From JAJKJG01 sp036386395 (GTDB lineage Bacteria; Pseudomonadota; Alphaproteobacteria; Rhizobiales; Beijerinckiaceae): a stretch of DNA of 7,895 nucleotides. This document shows positions 5,463 through 7,895 of this stretch, one piece after another (position 1 is the stretch's first letter; every line of letters starts with the position of its first letter). Made by a program: the position numbers and the translations under genes. Below the pieces are notes generated by a model. It had not been told where the DNA came from and ran no database searches. It saw only the letters and a list, made by a program, of their open reading frames with translations. The stretch lies in NCBI GenBank assembly GCA_036386395.1, contig DASVVU010000215.1, forward strand, positions 1-7,895, given 5' to 3'.

Positions 5463-6098
5463 ATGAAACGCACGATCATCGCCCTCGCCGCCGTAACCGT
5501 CCTCGCGGCTGGGGCGATCGCCCAGGACCGCGGGGGAGGCGACCGCGGCGGGTTCGACGGTCGCGACCGATTCGCCCGCGGCGACGCCGACTTCGGGCGC
5601 GGGGGCGGCTTCGGCCGGGGCATGGGCCGCTTCTCGCCCGAGGACGTCGAGGCCTTCACGGACGCGCGCATCGCGGCGCTTCATGCGGGGCTCAAGCTTT
5701 CCGCCGACCAGGAGAAGCTGTGGCCGCCGGTTGAGGAGGCGATCCGCGGCCTCGTGAAACTGCGCCGCGAGCAGGCCCAGGCCCGGCGCGAGCGCCGCGA
5801 GCAGGGCGGCCTCGATCAGAATCGCGACGACCTGCCGGGTTTCCTGCGCGGCATGGCGGACCGCCAGGGCGCCCGCGCCGAGGCGCTGCGCCGGCTCGCC
5901 GACGCGGCCCAGCCTCTCTACGCCACCTTCGACGACGGCCAGAAGCGCCGCCTGCGGCTGCTTGCCCGCCACATGCGCCCGCACGGCATGATGCGCCACG
6001 CCTGGCGCGAGGGCGGCTGGCGCGGCGGGATGCGCGACCGCGACATGGACGGGGATCGCGACGGCTTCGGCGGCCGCGGCTTCGACCGGCGCCCCTGA
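5463..6098 (+). CDS. Periplasmic Spy/CpxP-like LTxxQ protein
   Basis: This is a 211-residue exported protein. MKRTIIALAAVTVLAAGAIA is a clear signal peptide with an A-I-A site before Q21, so the mature protein should be periplasmic. A mature N-terminal tail rich in Gly, Arg and Asp (21-56) precedes a helical region. That region contains LSADQEKLWPPVEEAIRGL (79-97) and LYATFDDGQKRRL (152-164), two LTxxQ-like repeats of the Spy/CpxP family. Members are periplasmic chaperones or metal- and stress-responsive proteins. The C-terminal tail (181-211) is again Gly/Arg/Asp-rich. The ATG at 5463 is preceded by AAAGGA about nine bases upstream; a TTG at 5427 in the same frame would add 12 residues and spoil the signal peptide. 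The gene is followed by a palindromic repeat pair and an intrinsic terminator, so it is probably monocistronic. Confidence 0.85.
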   Translation: MKRTIIALAAVTVLAAGAIAQDRGGGDRGGFDGRDRFARGDADFGRGGGFGRGMGRFSPEDVEAFTDARIAALHAGLKLSADQEKLWPPVEEAIRGLVKLRREQAQARRERREQGGLDQNRDDLPGFLRGMADRQGARAEALRRLADAAQPLYATFDDGQKRRLRLLARHMRPHGMMRHAWREGGWRGGMRDRDMDGDRDGFGGRGFDRRP

Positions 6099-6110
6099 AC
6101 GGCGGCATTC

Positions 6111-6166
6111 CCTCTCCCCGCTTGCGGGGAGAGGCCGACTCGGCCGTCAGGCCGAGCGGGTGAGGG
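6111..6166. repeat. Palindromic repeat, copy 1 (REP-like)
   Basis: An 11-base arm CCTCTCCCCGC (6111-6121), a TT centre and the exact inverse arm (6124-6134) form a strong GC-rich hairpin. A second hairpin follows, CTCGGCC-gtca-GGCCGAG (6139-6156), then GGGTGAGGG to 6166. Elements with this core are common between genes in alphaproteobacterial genomes. It begins 12 bases after the Spy-like stop codon. It could also stabilise that mRNA's 3' end, but it has no T-run of its own. Confidence 0.75.
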
Positions 6167-6203
6167 CCAGGGAGTGCAAATTCCCAGCGGCGAGTGTAAT
6201 TCC

Positions 6204-6246
6204 CCTGCCCCTCACCCCAACCCTCTCCCCGCAAGCGGGGAGAGGG
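6204..6246. repeat. Palindromic repeat, copy 2 (REP-like), inverse to copy 1
   Basis: CCTGCCCCTCACCCC leads into a palindrome with arms CCCTCTCCCCGC (6221-6232) and its exact inverse (6235-6246) around an AA centre. The core equals copy 1, and the CCCTCACC flank is the inverse of the GGTGAGGG flank of copy 1. The two elements therefore face each other with their tails inside, giving an inverted repeat of about 136 bases overall. Confidence 0.75.
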
Positions 6247-6247
6247 G

Positions 6248-6265
6248 GGGCGACCCGCCCTTTTT
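6248..6265 (+). terminator. Intrinsic terminator of the Spy-like gene
   Basis: GGGCG-ACC-CGCCC (6248-6260) is a five-pair GC stem with a three-base loop, followed at once by TTTTT (6261-6265). This is a textbook rho-independent layout on the plus strand. It lies directly after palindromic copy 2 and 31 bases before the transporter start codon. It should end the Spy-like transcript and separate it from the transporter. Confidence 0.6.
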
Positions 6266-6296
6266 CGCGGGGCGCGGGCGTGGCAGAAGCGCCGCC

Positions 6297-7190
6297 ATGT
6301 CCGGTCCCCACTCCATCGACCGCGCCGCCGTCGCGGCGATGATCGTGCTGTGCGCGAGCTGGGGCTTCCAGCAGGTCTCGGTGAAGCTCGCGCTCCCCGA
6401 GGTCGCGCCGATCGCGCAGGCGGCGATCCGCTCCATCGGCGCGAGCGTCCTCGTCAGCGCCTTCGCCTGGTGGACGCGCCGGGATCTCAGGATCGACGAC
6501 GGCACGCTGCGCCCCGGCATCCTCATCGGGCTGATCTTCGCGGCGGAGTTCGTGCTGCTGTTCCTGGCGCTCGCCCGCACCGACGCGGCCCGCGTCGCGA
6601 TGCTCCTCTACACCGCGCCCTTCGTGGTCGCGGCGGGGGCCCGCTTCCTCCCCGTGCCCGAGGCCCTGACCCTTGACCGCTGGGCCGGAATCGCGATCGC
6701 CTTCGCGGGCGTCGCCCTGCTTCTCAGCCCGGCCGGTGCGGTCCTCGGCCCCGGCTTCTGGGGCGACCTCATGGCGCTCGGCGCCGGCATGCTGTGGGGC
6801 CTGACCACCCTCGTCATCAAGGGCACGTCCTTGCGCGCCGCCGAGCCCGCCAAGGTGCTGCTCTACCAGCTCGTCGTCTCGGCCGCCGCCATGACGGCGG
6901 CATCGCTCGTCGCCGGCGAGGCTTGGCGCGTGCCGGTGCGGGGGTTCACGTGGGCCGTGATGGCCTACCAGGTCGTGTGGATCACGACCGTCACCTACCT
7001 CGTCTGGTTCTGGCTCGTCTCGCGCTATCCGCCGGCCCGCCTCTCCGTGCTCTCGTTCCTCGCCCCGGTGTTCGGGGTGATGTTCGGCCACTGGGTCCTC
7101 GGCGAGCCGCTCACCGGCCCGCTCCTCGTCTCCCTCGTCCTCGTCGCCACGGGGATCGTGCTCGTGAACCGGCCGTCGCGGGTCGGCTGA
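6297..7190 (+). CDS. DMT-family transporter (two EamA domains)
   Basis: This is an inner-membrane exporter of the drug/metabolite transporter superfamily, 297 residues with about ten hydrophobic helices in two EamA repeats (roughly 11-145 and 156-291). Typical features are SWGFQQVSVK in the first helix (21-30), LARTDAARVAMLLYTAPF in helix 4 (92-109), GMLWGLTTLVIKG in the second repeat (164-176), and YPPARLSVLSFLAPVFGVMFGHWVLGE (244-270), the strongly conserved penultimate helix region. EamA proteins usually export amino acids or other small metabolites; the substrate is not readable here. The frame is open back to 6174, but that part translates the palindromic repeat (PHPNPLPASGERGG) and is not real. 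The ATG at 6297 begins the family-like sequence, though its ribosome site is weak. It has only 31 bases between the upstream terminator and its start. Confidence 0.92.
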   Translation: MSGPHSIDRAAVAAMIVLCASWGFQQVSVKLALPEVAPIAQAAIRSIGASVLVSAFAWWTRRDLRIDDGTLRPGILIGLIFAAEFVLLFLALARTDAARVAMLLYTAPFVVAAGARFLPVPEALTLDRWAGIAIAFAGVALLLSPAGAVLGPGFWGDLMALGAGMLWGLTTLVIKGTSLRAAEPAKVLLYQLVVSAAAMTAASLVAGEAWRVPVRGFTWAVMAYQVVWITTVTYLVWFWLVSRYPPARLSVLSFLAPVFGVMFGHWVLGEPLTGPLLVSLVLVATGIVLVNRPSRVG

Positions 7191-7216
7191 CGGAACGCAT
7201 TGCGTTTTGTCCGCAG
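7191..7216 (+). terminator. Weak hairpin after the transporter gene, possible terminator
   Basis: Directly after the transporter stop codon, AACGC-ATT-GCGTT (7194-7206) forms a five-pair stem with three-base loop followed by two more T. Outer CGGA/TCCG bases can extend it across a TTTG bulge. The T-run is short and partly in the stem, so it may be only a weak terminator, or an operator for the protease gene that begins at 7252. Confidence 0.3.
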
Positions 7217-7251
7217 GCCGCCCAGCTATTCAGCGTCCTGGAGGAACGCCT

Positions 7252-7895
7252 TTGCGGGATCGCTTCACGCGCATCGCCCTCGTCCTCGTCATCGTGCTCC
7301 TCGCGGCCTTCGTGGCGGAGCCCTACGTCGCGCGGCTGTTCTATGCCGAGGAGGCGCCGCGGACCGTCGCGCCGCGGGGCGACCTTGCGGCGGCCGAGCA
7401 GGCGACGGTAGCGCTGTTCGAGCGCGTCTCGCCGTCCGTCGTCCACGTCTTCGCGCAGGCGCGGGCGAGCCGGCAGTCGCTCATGGAGGGCGAGGAGGGC
7501 GGCGGGCAGCAGACCGGCACCGGCTTCGTCTGGGACGCCGCCGGCCACGTCGTCACCAACAACCACGTGGTCCAGAACGCCTCGCCGATCGCCATCCGCC
7601 TGTCCTCGGGCGAGGTCGTCTCGGCCGAGGTCGTCGGCACGGCGCCGAACTACGACCTCGCCGTGCTGCGCCTCGGGCGCGTGCGGAAGCCCCCGCCGCC
7701 GATCGCCGTCGGCACCTCCGGCGACCTCAAGGTCGGCCAGTTCGCCTACGCCATCGGCAATCCGTTCGGCCTCGACCAGACGCTCACCACAGGGGTCATC
7801 AGCGCGCTGCAGCGGCGGCTTCCCACAGGCGAGGGGCGCGAGCTCGCCGACGTGATCCAGACCGACGCGCCGATCAACCCCGGCAACTCCGGCGG
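7252..7895 (+). CDS. DegP/HtrA-type S1C serine protease, 3'-partial
   Basis: This is a periplasmic, membrane-anchored or secreted serine protease of the trypsin-like HtrA family, which degrades or refolds damaged envelope proteins. The window holds 214 full codons. A hydrophobic segment IALVLVIVLLAAFVA (8-22) is an N-terminal signal anchor or signal peptide. The protease domain shows QTGTGFVWDAAGHVVTNNHVV with catalytic H105, NYDLAVLRL with D135, AIGNPFGLDQTLTTGVIS (168-184), and the catalytic S213 in NPGNSG at the very end. The lack of a long Q-loop region suggests the DegS/HhoB or DegQ type more than DegP, but the PDZ part lies outside the window. The start is TTG at 7252, with an excellent GGAGGA (7240-7245) six bases upstream; no ATG is nearby in this frame. 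A 61-base gap separates it from the transporter. Confidence 0.92.
   Translation, partial: MRDRFTRIALVLVIVLLAAFVAEPYVARLFYAEEAPRTVAPRGDLAAAEQATVALFERVSPSVVHVFAQARASRQSLMEGEEGGGQQTGTGFVWDAAGHVVTNNHVVQNASPIAIRLSSGEVVSAEVVGTAPNYDLAVLRLGRVRKPPPPIAVGTSGDLKVGQFAYAIGNPFGLDQTLTTGVISALQRRLPTGEGRELADVIQTDAPINPGNSG

Noticed and set aside
6174..6296. N-terminal extension of the transporter containing PHPNPLPASGERGG
   Set aside because: This is the translation of the palindromic repeat and a known source of false N-termini. The conserved protein begins at 6297.
7192..7215. GGAAC as an EcfG (general stress response) promoter before the protease gene
   Set aside because: No GTT-type -10 element lies 16-17 bases downstream, so the match is only half of the motif.
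1..7895. CRISPR array, tRNA, rRNA, insertion sequence or integrase
   Set aside because: I found no regularly spaced repeats, no cloverleaf-like or rRNA-like sequence, and no transposase or recombinase motifs in the reading frames.

Overview
The window is a GC-rich chromosomal segment (single 60-base lines in the core genes reach about 78% G+C) with a clearly AT-richer stretch at the left end, where one line at 841-900 is only about 30% G+C. Gene content, codon use, the style of the genes (Rhizobium-type zinc asparaginase, LTxxQ/Spy protein, DegP-type protease) and a palindromic repeat of the kind common in alphaproteobacteria suggest an alphaproteobacterium. A Hyphomicrobiales member of the Methylobacterium type is my best guess, but that is an inference from style, not proof.

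Left, 1 to about 1530: probable accessory DNA. It holds the larger part of a zinc metallopeptidase with M48-like hallmarks. Its reading frame is open to the window edge, so it is probably 5'-truncated here. A convergent 133-residue protein of unknown function overlaps its 3' end. Composition changes abruptly at about 1530-1545, next to the stop codon of the first core gene.

Middle, 1543-5222: core-like metabolic genes. On the minus strand are a stand-alone Lrp/AsnC ligand-binding (RAM) domain protein and an alpha/beta hydrolase with the HGGYW motif of kynurenine formamidases. Divergent from the hydrolase is a zinc-type L-asparaginase of the Rhizobium etli family. The 127-bp gap between them holds back-to-back promoter candidates and a perfect TTGCG-A-CGCAA palindrome. 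The asparaginase converges on an SDR oxidoreductase, and their stop codons share four bases. Behind the SDR lie a small two-helix membrane protein gene that looks frameshifted and a 101-residue protein of unknown function, all on the minus strand.

Right, 5232-7895: a 231-bp gap with several inverted and direct repeats leads into a periplasmic Spy/CpxP-like LTxxQ protein. After it come a head-to-head pair of GC-rich palindromic repeats and a good intrinsic terminator. Then follow a ten-helix EamA/DMT exporter and the start of a DegP/HtrA-type serine protease with a TTG start. The protease is cut by the window end just after its catalytic serine. The Spy-like protein and the protease would both act on proteins in the periplasm, but the sequence does not show that they are co-regulated.

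I see no rRNA, tRNA, CRISPR array, transposase or integrase. Most of the window is ordinary housekeeping or metabolic DNA. The parts most worth a second look are the left-end metallopeptidase with its partner ORF, the frameshifted membrane gene, and the repeat-rich intergenic regions.
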